A DNA stretch of 58,822 bases from Alphaproteobacteria bacterium. GTDB taxonomy: Bacteria > Pseudomonadota > Alphaproteobacteria > DSM-16000 > Inquilinaceae. The DNA is taken from the NCBI GenBank assembly GCA_028281925.1, contig JANQIX010000084.1, positions 1 to 58,822 on the forward strand, given 5' to 3'. Shown here in pieces: positions 17,031-25,476 of this stretch (positions within the stretch are counted from its first letter, which is position 1; each line of letters opens with the position of its first letter). A model generated the notes under the pieces. That model had not been told where the DNA came from, ran no database searches, and saw only the letters and a list, made by a program, of their open reading frames with translations. A program made the translations under genes and the position numbers.

Positions 17031-18176
17031 TCAAGCGTCGCGCGGGAACACCATCAGGTCCCGCCGCTTCCAGCCGATGGTGACGGTCTCCCCGATCCGT
17101 CTTGTCTTATGGTGCAGGGGGTCGTGGTCGAAGATCCGCAAACTCGCCCCGCCCAGGGTGGGCGCGTCGACCGCATAGACCACGCGGTCCCCTTCGAAGA
17201 TCACTTCGGTGACCGTCGCGGGCACCAGCATATCCGCATGTGCAATGGCCTGGCCAGCCTCCCCGATCAGCACCTGCTCCGCGCGCAATGCCGCATCCGC
17301 GGTGCGGCCGACCGCCTCCCCACCCGCCGCAGACCGCCCGGCGCAGCGGTGATCACCGATCTCCACCTCGGCCTCGCCGTCGTGCGCCTCCAGCACGGTG
17401 CAGGCCAGGAAGTTGGTGACGCCGATGAAGCCGGCGACGAAGCGGTTGGCCGGCTGGCGGTAGGCGTCCTGCGGTGCTGCAGCCTGCTGCACCCGGCCGC
17501 CATCCATCACGATCACGCGGTCGGACATCACCAGCGCCTCGCGCTGGTCGTGCGTGACATTGATGGTGGCCACGCCCAGTTCCTGCTGGATGCGGCGGAA
17601 TTCCAGCTGCATGTCCTCACGCAGCTTGCGGTCCAGCGAGGCCAGCGGCTCATCCAACAGCAACAGGTCCGGCTCGAAGCTGAGCGCGCGGGCGATCGCC
17701 ACGCGCTGTTGCTGCCCGCCAGACAGCTCGTTGATGCGCCGGTCGCCCAGTCCGTGGAGCTGGACCAGCGCAAGAAACCTTTCCACTCGCTTCGGGATTT
17801 CGGCACGCGGAAACCCGCGCATCTTCAGCGGATAGGCGATATTGCCGGCGGCCGTCATATGCGGGAACAGCGCCAGGCGCTGGAACACCATGCCGATGGA
17901 CCGCCTGTGCGGCGGCAGCTCACTGACCGGCCGCCCGCCCAGCAGTATTGTGCCGGCCGTCGGTTGCATGAACCCGGCGATCATGCGCAAGACCGTAGTC
18001 TTGCCGGAGCCGCTGGGGCCGAGGATGGTCAGGAACTCGCCCTGGTGCAGCGCGAAGCTGACGTCTTCGGCCGCCGTGACGGTCCCGAACCGCTTGGTCA
18101 CGCCGTCGAGGCGCACCATTGGCTCGGGCCGGTTGTGAGCACTTGGCGAAGAAACGCTGGAGAGATCGCTGGGCAA
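17031..18176 (-). CDS. ABC transporter ATP-binding protein, PotA-like
   Basis: A 381-residue ATPase of the PotA/FbpC type. Walker A GPSGSGKT is at about residues 53-60, the signature LSGGQQQR at about 155, Walker B LLLLDEP just after, followed by the switch His in NVTHDQ. The C-terminal ~120 residues form a TOBE regulatory domain, the usual size. A second possible start is the Met at 18119, directly before the conserved VRLDGVTKRFG. It is the promoter-proximal gene of the ABC operon and energises the transporter at the inner face of the membrane. Confidence 0.93.
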   Translation of the reverse strand: MPSDLSSVSSPSAHNRPEPMVRLDGVTKRFGTVTAAEDVSFALHQGEFLTILGPSGSGKTTVLRMIAGFMQPTAGTILLGGRPVSELPPHRRSIGMVFQRLALFPHMTAAGNIAYPLKMRGFPRAEIPKRVERFLALVQLHGLGDRRINELSGGQQQRVAIARALSFEPDLLLLDEPLASLDRKLREDMQLEFRRIQQELGVATINVTHDQREALVMSDRVIVMDGGRVQQAAAPQDAYRQPANRFVAGFIGVTNFLACTVLEAHDGEAEVEIGDHRCAGRSAAGGEAVGRTADAALRAEQVLIGEAGQAIAHADMLVPATVTEVIFEGDRVVYAVDAPTLGGASLRIFDHDPLHHKTRRIGETVTIGWKRRDLMVFPRDA

Positions 18177-18620
18177 AGACCGTGCCTGCTGGCGGAACTA
18201 CCGCAACTTTGTTGCGGCGCAGGAGTTCAGCCAAGCCGGTTACGGCTGTCAAGGTGCAATCCGGCGCCAGTCTCGTTGCGGGCTATGAGTCGGGTCGGCG
18301 TGTGTCGGCGGTTTAATTTAAAGTGGTATGCTTTGGTTTATGGCAATATTATAAATCCCATTGTCTTACCGACGAAATGGCCCCGGCATGAACAACGGAC
18401 GATGTCCTGATTGAGGATTGTGATATGCAGACTAGGGTTGTCAAAGAATTCCTGTTGCTGCGTCATGACTGTGAGGCTTCTCGCGTCTGGCAACCCTACG
18501 ACAGACAGTAGCAATTTAGCGATAATGCTAGAGAATTATTTTTGGATTTCGTCCCGTTCGTGAATGCTAGGTTCAATTTTTCGGAAAAGGAAGCTGCTGA
18601 GAAATTGAAAGGAGGTTGCT
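18177..18620. other. AT-richer gap, tiny frames only
   Basis: About 440 bases. GC content falls markedly after ~18310 (runs such as TTTAATTTAAAG and AATATTATAAATCC). A 28-codon frame at 18425-18511 begins MQTRVVKEF and has no recognisable relative. The rest holds short AT-rich segments that could contain the promoters of the ABC operon (leftward) and of the 18621 gene (rightward). The composition shift suggests recently acquired DNA. Confidence 0.5.
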
Positions 18621-18995
18621 ATGGCTTGGTTTGCCCAGCTCAAGGAGACATTGGCGCGATATTACCCCGCAGATCGCCCTGCCGACATTGTGGGGTATCT
18701 CAAGGGCAGCACGAGTCCCACAGTCTGGATGCATATGGAGAAATTACAGAATAGAAATCAGATGATTATCCTGGGAAGTGTAGAGCCGAGCGCAAAAGAA
18801 TGGAGTGCAGCGGGTGTCGAAGAGCGTGGGCTATCTCAGGAAATAAAAATCGGGATGCTGGATGGGTTTATCATCTTGTACGGTGGATTCGTGTACCGGC
18901 CTTGGGGCAAAATCACAATCAAAGACGATGACTGTTTGAAATATGGTTTTCCTGGTTCCCTGAGGAGCTGGAAAACCAACATGCCAACAACCTGA
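18621..18995 (+). CDS. Orphan hypothetical protein, low-GC
   Basis: A 124-residue protein not recognised. The start is strongly supported by a near-perfect Shine-Dalgarno (AAAGGAGGTTGCT then ATG, spacing 5-6). It has an N-terminal amphipathic segment, a Trp/Met-rich middle, and a C-terminal half with beta-like stretches (IKIGMLDGFIILYGGFVY). There is no signal peptide or membrane span. Base composition and codon use are clearly more AT-rich than the neighbours, suggesting horizontal transfer. It is flanked by a leftward ABC operon and a convergent oxygenase gene and so stands alone. Confidence 0.65.
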   Translation: MAWFAQLKETLARYYPADRPADIVGYLKGSTSPTVWMHMEKLQNRNQMIILGSVEPSAKEWSAAGVEERGLSQEIKIGMLDGFIILYGGFVYRPWGKITIKDDDCLKYGFPGSLRSWKTNMPTT

Positions 18996-19104
18996 TGCCG
19001 CGGCAGGCGTGTTGAGCTGCCCGACATGGGGCAGCGGGGTTCGGTAGCATGGGGCAGCCCGGCCCTGTGCTACTGGCAAGCATCAAGGCCGGCAGGGGTT
19101 CCGT

Positions 19105-19785
19105 TCAAGCCAGCTCCCATTTATCCCGCCAGTCCGAAGTCACGTAGTTGATGATGATCGACTTGCGCAGGCCCGTGATGGGGTGGTGGCCGGCGCCGTG
19201 CCAGGTGTTGTCGGCGGGGATGAAGATCACGCCCTTGTTTCGGCCGTAGGGGGCCGAGCCTGCGTATTTGAAGTCCGGCGGGCCCTCGTAGAGGTCGGTC
19301 CCGGCGTTGGCCAGGGCCAGGTCGTCGGAGAGATAGACCAGCATCGTGAATGTCTTCACGGCGATGTCGGTGTGGGGTTCCAGCCAGAAGCCGTCGGTAT
19401 CCTGGGAGTATTCGATCCTGAGATGGCTGTCGGAGAGGTCGGCACCTGTGGCGGACTCGATGGCGGCCCGGACGCCGGAATCCTGGAAGCCTTCGACCAC
19501 GCGGCGGCAGACTGCGAACCTTTCCTGGTTCTCGGGCGTGAAATAGACCCGCGTCGCGTTGTTGGTCTCGCGCTTGCCGTTGAAGACGGCGCCCTCCGGC
19601 GGCGCGAAGGGAAGGGCTGCGATGTCGTCGCAGTCTTCCTGCGGCAGCGCGTTCTCCAAAAGCCAGTGATCGAATGGCCAAGTCTCATGCCGGGCGGCCT
19701 GCAGGCAGGCCAAGAAAGCGGCCGCGACAGAGTTCGGTGCCGTCTCACAGGGCGGCTCGAGCACGGGGGCCATGGGCTGGGTCAT
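19105..19785 (-). CDS. 2-oxoglutarate/Fe(II)-dependent oxygenase family protein (copy 1)
   Basis: A 226-residue double-stranded beta-helix oxygenase. The iron triad is visible: His and Asp in EPHTDI (about residues 137-142) and the distal His in NTWHG. The 2-oxoglutarate-anchoring Arg follows in GLRKSIIINY. It belongs to the prolyl-hydroxylase-like 2OG-Fe(II) group. The gene starts 14 bases after the stop of a related oxygenase on the same strand, so the two are probably one operon. The hydroxylated substrate is unknown. Confidence 0.85.
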   Translation of the reverse strand: MTQPMAPVLEPPCETAPNSVAAAFLACLQAARHETWPFDHWLLENALPQEDCDDIAALPFAPPEGAVFNGKRETNNATRVYFTPENQERFAVCRRVVEGFQDSGVRAAIESATGADLSDSHLRIEYSQDTDGFWLEPHTDIAVKTFTMLVYLSDDLALANAGTDLYEGPPDFKYAGSAPYGRNKGVIFIPADNTWHGAGHHPITGLRKSIIINYVTSDWRDKWELA

Positions 19786-19799
19786 GGGGATACGCCTTC

Positions 19800-20429
19800 T
19801 TACGCGAACGGGTTCAGCTGCTTGACCTTGGCGGAGAACCGGTGGCGGCCCAATTCGCGGCGCAGGGCCTCATGCGATGTCATCCAGTTGAACATCACAT
19901 AGCGCCGCTCACCCAAATGGGGCTCGTGGCCGTGCCAGGAATTGTCCGAGCGCAGGAACGACACCAGCGTGCCGCCGTTGGGCGGGATCTCCGTGATGAA
20001 GTCGCTCAGGTCGTCGGGCTTGCGCAGCAGGCGCAGGCGGCCGTCGCCGTCTTCCCAGATCTCGTTCAGATAGAGCAGGCAGGTGACGAATTTGGTCCTG
20101 GTATCGGTGTGGATACGGCCGTCCTTCTTCTGGGCATGGCCGCGCACCGTGATCATCAGCGGCTTGTCGGATAGGTCGACGCCGTATTTCTCGGCCAGCA
20201 CGTCTTCCAGCGCCTGGCTGCGGATATCCTCGATCAGCCGGGCGAAGGCGGGGCCGTAGGTCAACTCCGACAAGGGAAAGATGCCGGGCTTGCGGATGGT
20301 GGGGAAGTCCCGCCGTACGGCGGCCAAATCGGCCGGGCTCAGAATGCCCGGCGTGGCGAAGAACTGGAACGGCTCGCGGGTGAGCGCCGTTCCGGCAATG
20401 GCATCGAAGTCGATCACGACGGACCTCAT
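19800..20429 (-). CDS. 2-oxoglutarate/Fe(II)-dependent oxygenase family protein (copy 2)
   Basis: A 209-residue oxygenase of the same superfamily as its downstream neighbour. Iron ligands are His and Asp in RIHTDT (about residues 105-110) and the distal His in NSWHG, with an Arg in GERRYVMFNW for 2-oxoglutarate. The two proteins share the DNxWHG motif but little else by eye, so they are diverged paralogues. Transcribed first of the pair. Cytosolic; substrate unknown, possibly a protein side chain, lipid or sugar precursor. Confidence 0.85.
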   Translation of the reverse strand: MRSVVIDFDAIAGTALTREPFQFFATPGILSPADLAAVRRDFPTIRKPGIFPLSELTYGPAFARLIEDIRSQALEDVLAEKYGVDLSDKPLMITVRGHAQKKDGRIHTDTRTKFVTCLLYLNEIWEDGDGRLRLLRKPDDLSDFITEIPPNGGTLVSFLRSDNSWHGHEPHLGERRYVMFNWMTSHEALRRELGRHRFSAKVKQLNPFA

Positions 20430-20653
20430 CTTGGGCCGGGGTCTTGCCGGCGAGGCGCCTCAGTCCCGGTTCCTGAACAGGGGTTCCTGTCGGCGGCAGT
20501 ATGTCGGATCGACTGTATCCCCGAAAGGGATAGTTTCTTGCGTAATCTAAGTATTCGGCAGTGAACGACTCTGGCGTCTGAGCAATGACGGTGATGGCCG
20601 TCTTAACCCTCAGGCGTCTGCGCGTGAGCGGGCGTCGTCCGTACCGACAGCCG

Positions 20654-20688
20654 GAGGCACCGGCCGCGTATTTGGTGGCCGGTGCCTC
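20654..20688. terminator. 12-bp stem-loop downstream of the CmcJ-like gene
   Basis: A perfect inverted repeat, GAGGCACCGGCC (20654-20665) and GGCCGGTGCCTC (20677-20688), with an 11-base loop. It lies 25 bases beyond the stop codon of the leftward CmcJ-like gene. No T-run follows, so it may stabilise the 3' end of the transcript or act as a weak or factor-assisted terminator. Confidence 0.55.
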
Positions 20689-20712
20689 GCGCCGATTCGG
20701 CTGGGGACCGGA

Positions 20713-21582
20713 TTACTCGATCACGACGAAGGTGCGCACCTCGATGCTTTCGCGGGGCGGGGCATCTTCGCGCGTGTTCGGCAGGTGCACGGCACCATGG
20801 GGCGTGAAACGGGCGCGGCCATCGTCACGGCTGTCCCAGCCCTTGATCAGCAAAACCTCGTCGGCCGTCATCTGCGGCGCGTAGTACCAGCGCTGTGCTG
20901 GACTGTGCGCGACGTTGTAGATCTCGCCGACCCGGTTCGGGAAGATCTGGTCCGTCGCCACCAAGTCGTCCGGCGCCACGGTCGCGGCATCGGCCAGCGC
21001 CAGCGGCGACCGCTGGACGGGGCCTCGGATCGGGCGCCAGACATTGACCTGGACGATGCGGGCGCCGGCTGCCTCAAGGCGGGCGACTTCGGCCTCGCCA
21101 AGGACGTCCCGCGCACGGTGCGGACCGCTCTTCACGGTGTAGTCCACATGCAGCTGCTTTGCCGGCCCGCGGGCACCGTCCGGGTTCCGGGCCCCGGCGC
21201 CACTGTCGGACCGGCGCGTGGTGTCGAAGACAACGACCCGGCTTGCGCCGAACCGGCGCGTCAGCAGCGCCTCGATCTCCGCGCGATAGGCGTGCTCGAC
21301 GGCATCGTCGTCATAGAGGTCGGCCACGCCCGAGGCGTGGTGCATCAGCTCGAAGCCTTCGCGGTCGATCGACAGCGTGTCCGCGATCGCCCGCATATCC
21401 GAGATCGACACCGTCTGGGTCTCGGTCTCGTAGAAATACTCCGCCTCGCCGCCGGTCAGGGCGGCGCTGTGGAAGTAAGGCTTGGCCGCCTGGTGCCGGA
21501 TGAAGGTGAGAGGGGCCCGCACATCGGCGTCGGACCGTCGCGGTTCGGCTGAAGCCGAGACCGTGGTCAGGGGGGTGGTCAT
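20713..21582 (-). CDS. CmcJ/NvfI-family oxidoreductase
   Basis: A ~289-residue protein resembling the CmcJ/NvfI/AsaB family, putative 2OG-Fe(II)-type hydroxylases or desaturases of secondary metabolism. Supporting features are the FDTTRR segment, the HVDYT motif (His and Asp as possible iron ligands), VWRPIRGPV, and the C-terminal HLPNTREDAPPRESIEVR with conserved Arg residues. The ATG at 21582 (MTTPLTT) is preferred over a longer Arg/Ala-rich extension. A LysR gene lies 123 bases upstream on the same strand. Substrate unknown. Confidence 0.8.
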   Translation of the reverse strand: MTTPLTTVSASAEPRRSDADVRAPLTFIRHQAAKPYFHSAALTGGEAEYFYETETQTVSISDMRAIADTLSIDREGFELMHHASGVADLYDDDAVEHAYRAEIEALLTRRFGASRVVVFDTTRRSDSGAGARNPDGARGPAKQLHVDYTVKSGPHRARDVLGEAEVARLEAAGARIVQVNVWRPIRGPVQRSPLALADAATVAPDDLVATDQIFPNRVGEIYNVAHSPAQRWYYAPQMTADEVLLIKGWDSRDDGRARFTPHGAVHLPNTREDAPPRESIEVRTFVVIE

Positions 21583-21705
21583 GGCTTGCGTCCTTGCTGT
21601 GGCGGGCCTTGCGGGCCGCCGTTGTCTCTGTTGCCGGCAGAGATGGGCAGTCAGGGCCGGACTCGCCATGGAGTTCGGTTCAGGCTCATTTGAAGGAAAT
21701 TCAAG

Positions 21706-22638
21706 TCACGGCGGCGTCGCGCCCGCCCTGGCGTTGTCGTGCCATTCGCCGGCCGCCGCGGTCAGCCAGCGCTCCAGGCGCCGACCGGCGGCGGTCGGCG
21801 CCACACCGGCGGGGCGGCAGAGATAGTAGGCGGCACCGGTCGGTCCGGCCTCACCGAACGGGGCGATCAGGCGGCCGCGCTCCAGCCAGGCATCGACCAC
21901 GGGCCGCCGGCCCATGGCCAAGCCATGGCCTGATTCCGCTACCTGCAGGGCCTGCTCCATGGCGTCGAGCGCGATCAGATCCTGCGGTGCCGGTGGCTGC
22001 AGGCCATGGGCGCGCGCCCATTCCTCCCACTCGTTCGGGATTGTGGCGTTGACGATCAGGCGCACCCGGGCAAGCACTTGTTGCGACGGCGTCTGCGGCA
22101 CCGGGTCGAGATAACCCGGCGCGCAGACGGGCATTGCCGTCTCCTCCAACAGAAAGGCCGCATCGACATCCGGCCAGGCGCCCAGTCCGTGGCGGATTGC
22201 GAGGTCGACTTGGTCGCGCTGCAGATCGATCACGCGTGTCGTCGGCAGCAACTGCAGGTCGACCTCCGGGTGCTCCTGCTCGAAGTGGCCGAGCCTGGGG
22301 ATCAGCCAGGTGGCGGCAAGCGAGGGCGGCAGCGTCAACCGCACCGTGCTGCGGCCGCTGGCGGGCATCAATGCCTCGGTCGCCGCGTGGATCCGGCGCA
22401 GCGCAGGCTCGATCTCGGCCAGATAGCGGCGGCCAGCATCGGTCAGTGCCGGGCGCCGCCCCGACCGGTCCATCAGCGGCGTCCGCAGGACCTGCTCCAG
22501 CCGTCGGATCTGGTGGCTGATGGCAGACTCTGTCAGGCCCAGGCTTGCCGCGGCGTCGCGAAACCGCTCATGCGTGGCTGCGGCGTGGAACGCACGCAAG
22601 GCGGCAAAGGGCGGCAGCGTCAGCTTCGGTCCCGACAT
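21706..22638 (-). CDS. LysR-family transcriptional regulator (GcvA-like)
   Basis: A 310-residue LysR regulator. The N-terminal winged helix-turn-helix is at about residues 8-66 (LRAFHAAATHERFRDAAASL and LTESAISHQIRRLE), followed by a periplasmic-binding-protein-like effector domain. The opening matches the GcvA subgroup. It is encoded upstream of, and on the same strand as, the CmcJ-like oxygenase gene, so it may control that gene; the classic divergent LysR arrangement is not seen here. Effector unknown. Confidence 0.9.
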   Translation of the reverse strand: MSGPKLTLPPFAALRAFHAAATHERFRDAAASLGLTESAISHQIRRLEQVLRTPLMDRSGRRPALTDAGRRYLAEIEPALRRIHAATEALMPASGRSTVRLTLPPSLAATWLIPRLGHFEQEHPEVDLQLLPTTRVIDLQRDQVDLAIRHGLGAWPDVDAAFLLEETAMPVCAPGYLDPVPQTPSQQVLARVRLIVNATIPNEWEEWARAHGLQPPAPQDLIALDAMEQALQVAESGHGLAMGRRPVVDAWLERGRLIAPFGEAGPTGAAYYLCRPAGVAPTAAGRRLERWLTAAAGEWHDNARAGATPP

Positions 22639-22753
22639 GCGCCGAGCGTGCGCGCAGGCTGAACAGGATTCAAGACGGTTCGCATCGAGGAAGGTGTGGC
22701 GCCACCCTTCGATGTGGAACCGGCAGCCCGAAGGCCAAGAGGCGGGGCGACAG

Positions 22754-24388
22754 TCAGGCGGAGGCGGTGGTGAGAAGCAGCTGGCGCATCACGGTCTGCA
22801 GGCGGGCCAGGTCCACCGGCTTGTGCAGATGGGCATGGCCGCTTTCCTCGATACGGCGCACGGTCTCCGGCGAGGTGTCGCCCGTGATGATGATGACGGG
22901 CACCGGTCGGTCCAGGGCTGCACGCAACTGTTCCACCGCCACCAGCCCGTTCTGCTCACGGTGCAGACGGAAGTCGACCAGCGCCAGGTCCGGAACGCGC
23001 GTGTGTTCGGCCAACTCTTGCAACACCGCCTCGGCATCGTTGCCTGAGACGACTTGGCAGCCCAGCGCCACCAAGAGCCTTCGGGTGACCTTCAGCACCC
23101 GCTCATCGTCCTCTATCAGGGCGATCAGCAGGCCCGGAAGGTCGGCCACCAGCCGGCTCGGCCGGTGGGGCTCACCGCGGCCCTTGGCCAGCGGCACCTC
23201 GATGCCGAAGGCCGAGCCGCGGTCCACCTCAGACCGCACGGTGACGCGGTGGCGCAGAATGCGAGCGACCTGGTCGACGATCGCAAGCCCCAGCCCCAGT
23301 CCGCGCGTGGTGTTCATATTCGGATGGTCGACCTGCCGGAACGACTGGAAGATCGTGCCCAACTGGTCGTGCGGGATGCCGATGCCGCTGTCGACCACCT
23401 GGATCGCCACGGCGCCCGATCGGCGGCGGCATCCCAGTACGATGCCGCCATCCGTGGTGTAGTGGACGGCATTCCACAGGAAGTTGCGCAGGATCTGTTC
23501 CAACAGAACCCGGTCGCTGCGGACCACGAGGCTGGACGGCACCACGGTCAGTCGCAATCCCGCCTCCCGCACCAGGGGGGCAAGTTCCGCAGCCAGGCGG
23601 GACAACAGATCCGCCACCGGTATGTCCGACAGGGTGGGCCGTATGGTCCCCGTCTCCAGCTTGCTGACGTAGAGGAAGGTGTCCAGGAGCTCGGAAATGC
23701 TGGCAAGGTTGGACCGCATGTCGTCCAAGAGGTCGAGATCCGCCGTATCGCCGCGCTGGCTCAGCAGCCCTTGGATGATGGACAGCGCATGCAGCGGCTG
23801 GCGCAGGTCGTGGCTGGCCGCAGCCAGGAAGCGGGTCTTCGCGGCATTCGCCTCGTCAGCCTCCTCTTTGGTCTGGCGCAGGGACGTCTTGGCGCGGCGC
23901 AGCGCATCGACCTCCGACCGCAGGCGTCGCAGCTCGCCGCCATCTGGCGTCCGATCGCCTCCGCCTTCGGGCAAATCGGGCCCCGCAGGCGCAATCGTCA
24001 GAACCAGTTCCCGATGGCGGGCGTCGCCGGCCGGCCTTGCCGCCCAATGCACGCGCACCGGGCGCGCCAGGCTGTCTTCGGCGCAACGCAGCCGGCACAA
24101 CAGGGATCCGGTCGCGTCGTCCGGGCGGGCGTCCTGCAAGGTTGCTGCAAACGGATCCAGATCGCAGTCGATGAGGTCGCGTAGCGCCCGGCCGGCCAAC
24201 GCCTCCAGCCCGGACATCGCCTGCAGATGCCGGTTGGCAAGCACGACGACAAGGCGGTGATCGATCACCGCCACGCCGACCGGAAGCGTGTCAAAAGCCT
24301 GCCGCTCGCTCTCCATCACGGTTATTCGAGCGCCCCTAGACTGAGATCCGACCACATGCCTAAACGCGGAATCGGTCGTCGGCAACAA
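22754..24388 (-). CDS. PAS-containing hybrid sensor histidine kinase/response regulator
   Basis: A 544-residue soluble hybrid kinase. Order: PAS at about 28-130, coiled coil at about 150-185, HisKA with phospho-accepting His193 in ASHDLRQP, HATPase at about 300-410 (GSGIGIP-type G1 box, GLGLGLAI G2 box), and a C-terminal REC at about 425-540 with the phospho-acceptor Asp in LALVDFRL. There is no membrane span. The HDLRQPL variant H-box is typical of a hybrid-kinase subfamily. An alternative start at 24316 would remove 24 residues and leave all domains. Divergent from the parvulin gene; partner unknown. Confidence 0.92.
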   Translation of the reverse strand: MLPTTDSAFRHVVGSQSRGARITVMESERQAFDTLPVGVAVIDHRLVVVLANRHLQAMSGLEALAGRALRDLIDCDLDPFAATLQDARPDDATGSLLCRLRCAEDSLARPVRVHWAARPAGDARHRELVLTIAPAGPDLPEGGGDRTPDGGELRRLRSEVDALRRAKTSLRQTKEEADEANAAKTRFLAAASHDLRQPLHALSIIQGLLSQRGDTADLDLLDDMRSNLASISELLDTFLYVSKLETGTIRPTLSDIPVADLLSRLAAELAPLVREAGLRLTVVPSSLVVRSDRVLLEQILRNFLWNAVHYTTDGGIVLGCRRRSGAVAIQVVDSGIGIPHDQLGTIFQSFRQVDHPNMNTTRGLGLGLAIVDQVARILRHRVTVRSEVDRGSAFGIEVPLAKGRGEPHRPSRLVADLPGLLIALIEDDERVLKVTRRLLVALGCQVVSGNDAEAVLQELAEHTRVPDLALVDFRLHREQNGLVAVEQLRAALDRPVPVIIITGDTSPETVRRIEESGHAHLHKPVDLARLQTVMRQLLLTTASA

Positions 24389-24601
24389 CGCATGGCCGTG
24401 GGCGTGACTCTACACCATCCTTAGCGCCGACAGGGGGACAGAACCGATCCACGTACGGGGCCGTGTGCTTGCCGCGGGCGCACCTGGTGTGCTTTACCGG
24501 GGGCCTCATGGGCTCGCCTTCGCAAGGACCGACCGGCGGAGCTGGCCCCGGCACGAAACACCGGCATTCGGCGCCGGCCAGCTATCGAAGGACCATGTGC
24601 A

Positions 24602-25465
24602 ATGATTTCCGGATTACGGCTTCTCTCAGCGTCGGCCGCCGCCGTCGCCCTCATGGCGTTCACGCCGGCGACCGGATGGTCCCAGGACGCGGAAGAGGAG
24701 GACCCCGTGATCGCCACCGTCGGCGCGGAGGAGATCCGGATGTCCGAAGTGTCGGAAATGATCGCGGTCATGCCGCCACAGTTCCGTCAGGTGCCGATCG
24801 AGGTCCTGGTTCCGTTCGTTGCCGACCAGCTGGCCATCGGCCGCATCATCGCAGAGCGGGCGCGTGAGGAAGGGCTGATGGAAAGCGAGGCGTTCCAGGA
24901 GCGTATGGTCAGCGCGGAACGGGCGATCCTGCGGGATGTCTGGCTGGAGGCCCAGATCGCGGAGCGGATTACGGACGAAATGCTGGCAGAGGCCTATGAG
25001 GCCTTCGTTGCGGAAAGCGCCGGCGGGGGCGAGGTTCGGGCGCGCCATATCCTCTTGGAGACGGTCGAAGATGCTGAGGCTGTGATCGACGAGTTGGATG
25101 GGGGTGCGGACTTCGCAGACCTTGCCCGGGAGCGCTCCGTTGGGCCCAGCGCTGAGAACGGCGGCGATCTCGGGTGGTTCACCCGGCGCGACATGGTGGC
25201 GGAGTTTGCCGAAGCGGCGTTCGCCCTGGAACCGGGCGAGTATGGCACCGAGCCCGTTGAAACCCGGTTCGGCTGGCATGTGATTCTGGTGGAAGACCGG
25301 CGATCCGAGGAGCCGCCGCCCTTCGAGGCGGTCGAGGAAGAGCTTACCGCCGGCCTGCGGGATGACATCACCCAAGAGGTCATTGAAGGGCTGAGGGAAG
25401 GGGCCGAGATCGTGATCTATGGCCCCGATGGCGAGCCCATCGATCCGGCGACGATCATGCGCTAG
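24602..25465 (+). CDS. Periplasmic parvulin-type peptidyl-prolyl cis-trans isomerase
   Basis: A 287-residue PpiC/SurA-like folding catalyst. A Sec signal peptide is at residues 1-27 (hydrophobic core then GWSQD). An N-terminal helical chaperone region follows. The parvulin domain lies at about 140-235, with VRARHILL, a GGDLGWFTR segment and FGWHVILVEDR as hallmarks. It would isomerise prolyl bonds in secreted proteins in the periplasm. The stop lies 11 bases before argJ, so these genes are probably co-transcribed, an arrangement frequent in alphaproteobacteria. Confidence 0.93.
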   Translation: MISGLRLLSASAAAVALMAFTPATGWSQDAEEEDPVIATVGAEEIRMSEVSEMIAVMPPQFRQVPIEVLVPFVADQLAIGRIIAERAREEGLMESEAFQERMVSAERAILRDVWLEAQIAERITDEMLAEAYEAFVAESAGGGEVRARHILLETVEDAEAVIDELDGGADFADLARERSVGPSAENGGDLGWFTRRDMVAEFAEAAFALEPGEYGTEPVETRFGWHVILVEDRRSEEPPPFEAVEEELTAGLRDDITQEVIEGLREGAEIVIYGPDGEPIDPATIMR

Positions 25466-25476
25466 CGGCAGCAGCG

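Noticed and set aside
19025..19058. Two copies of CATGGGGCAGC
   Set aside because: Short 11-base repeat in an intergenic gap; could be chance in GC-rich DNA.
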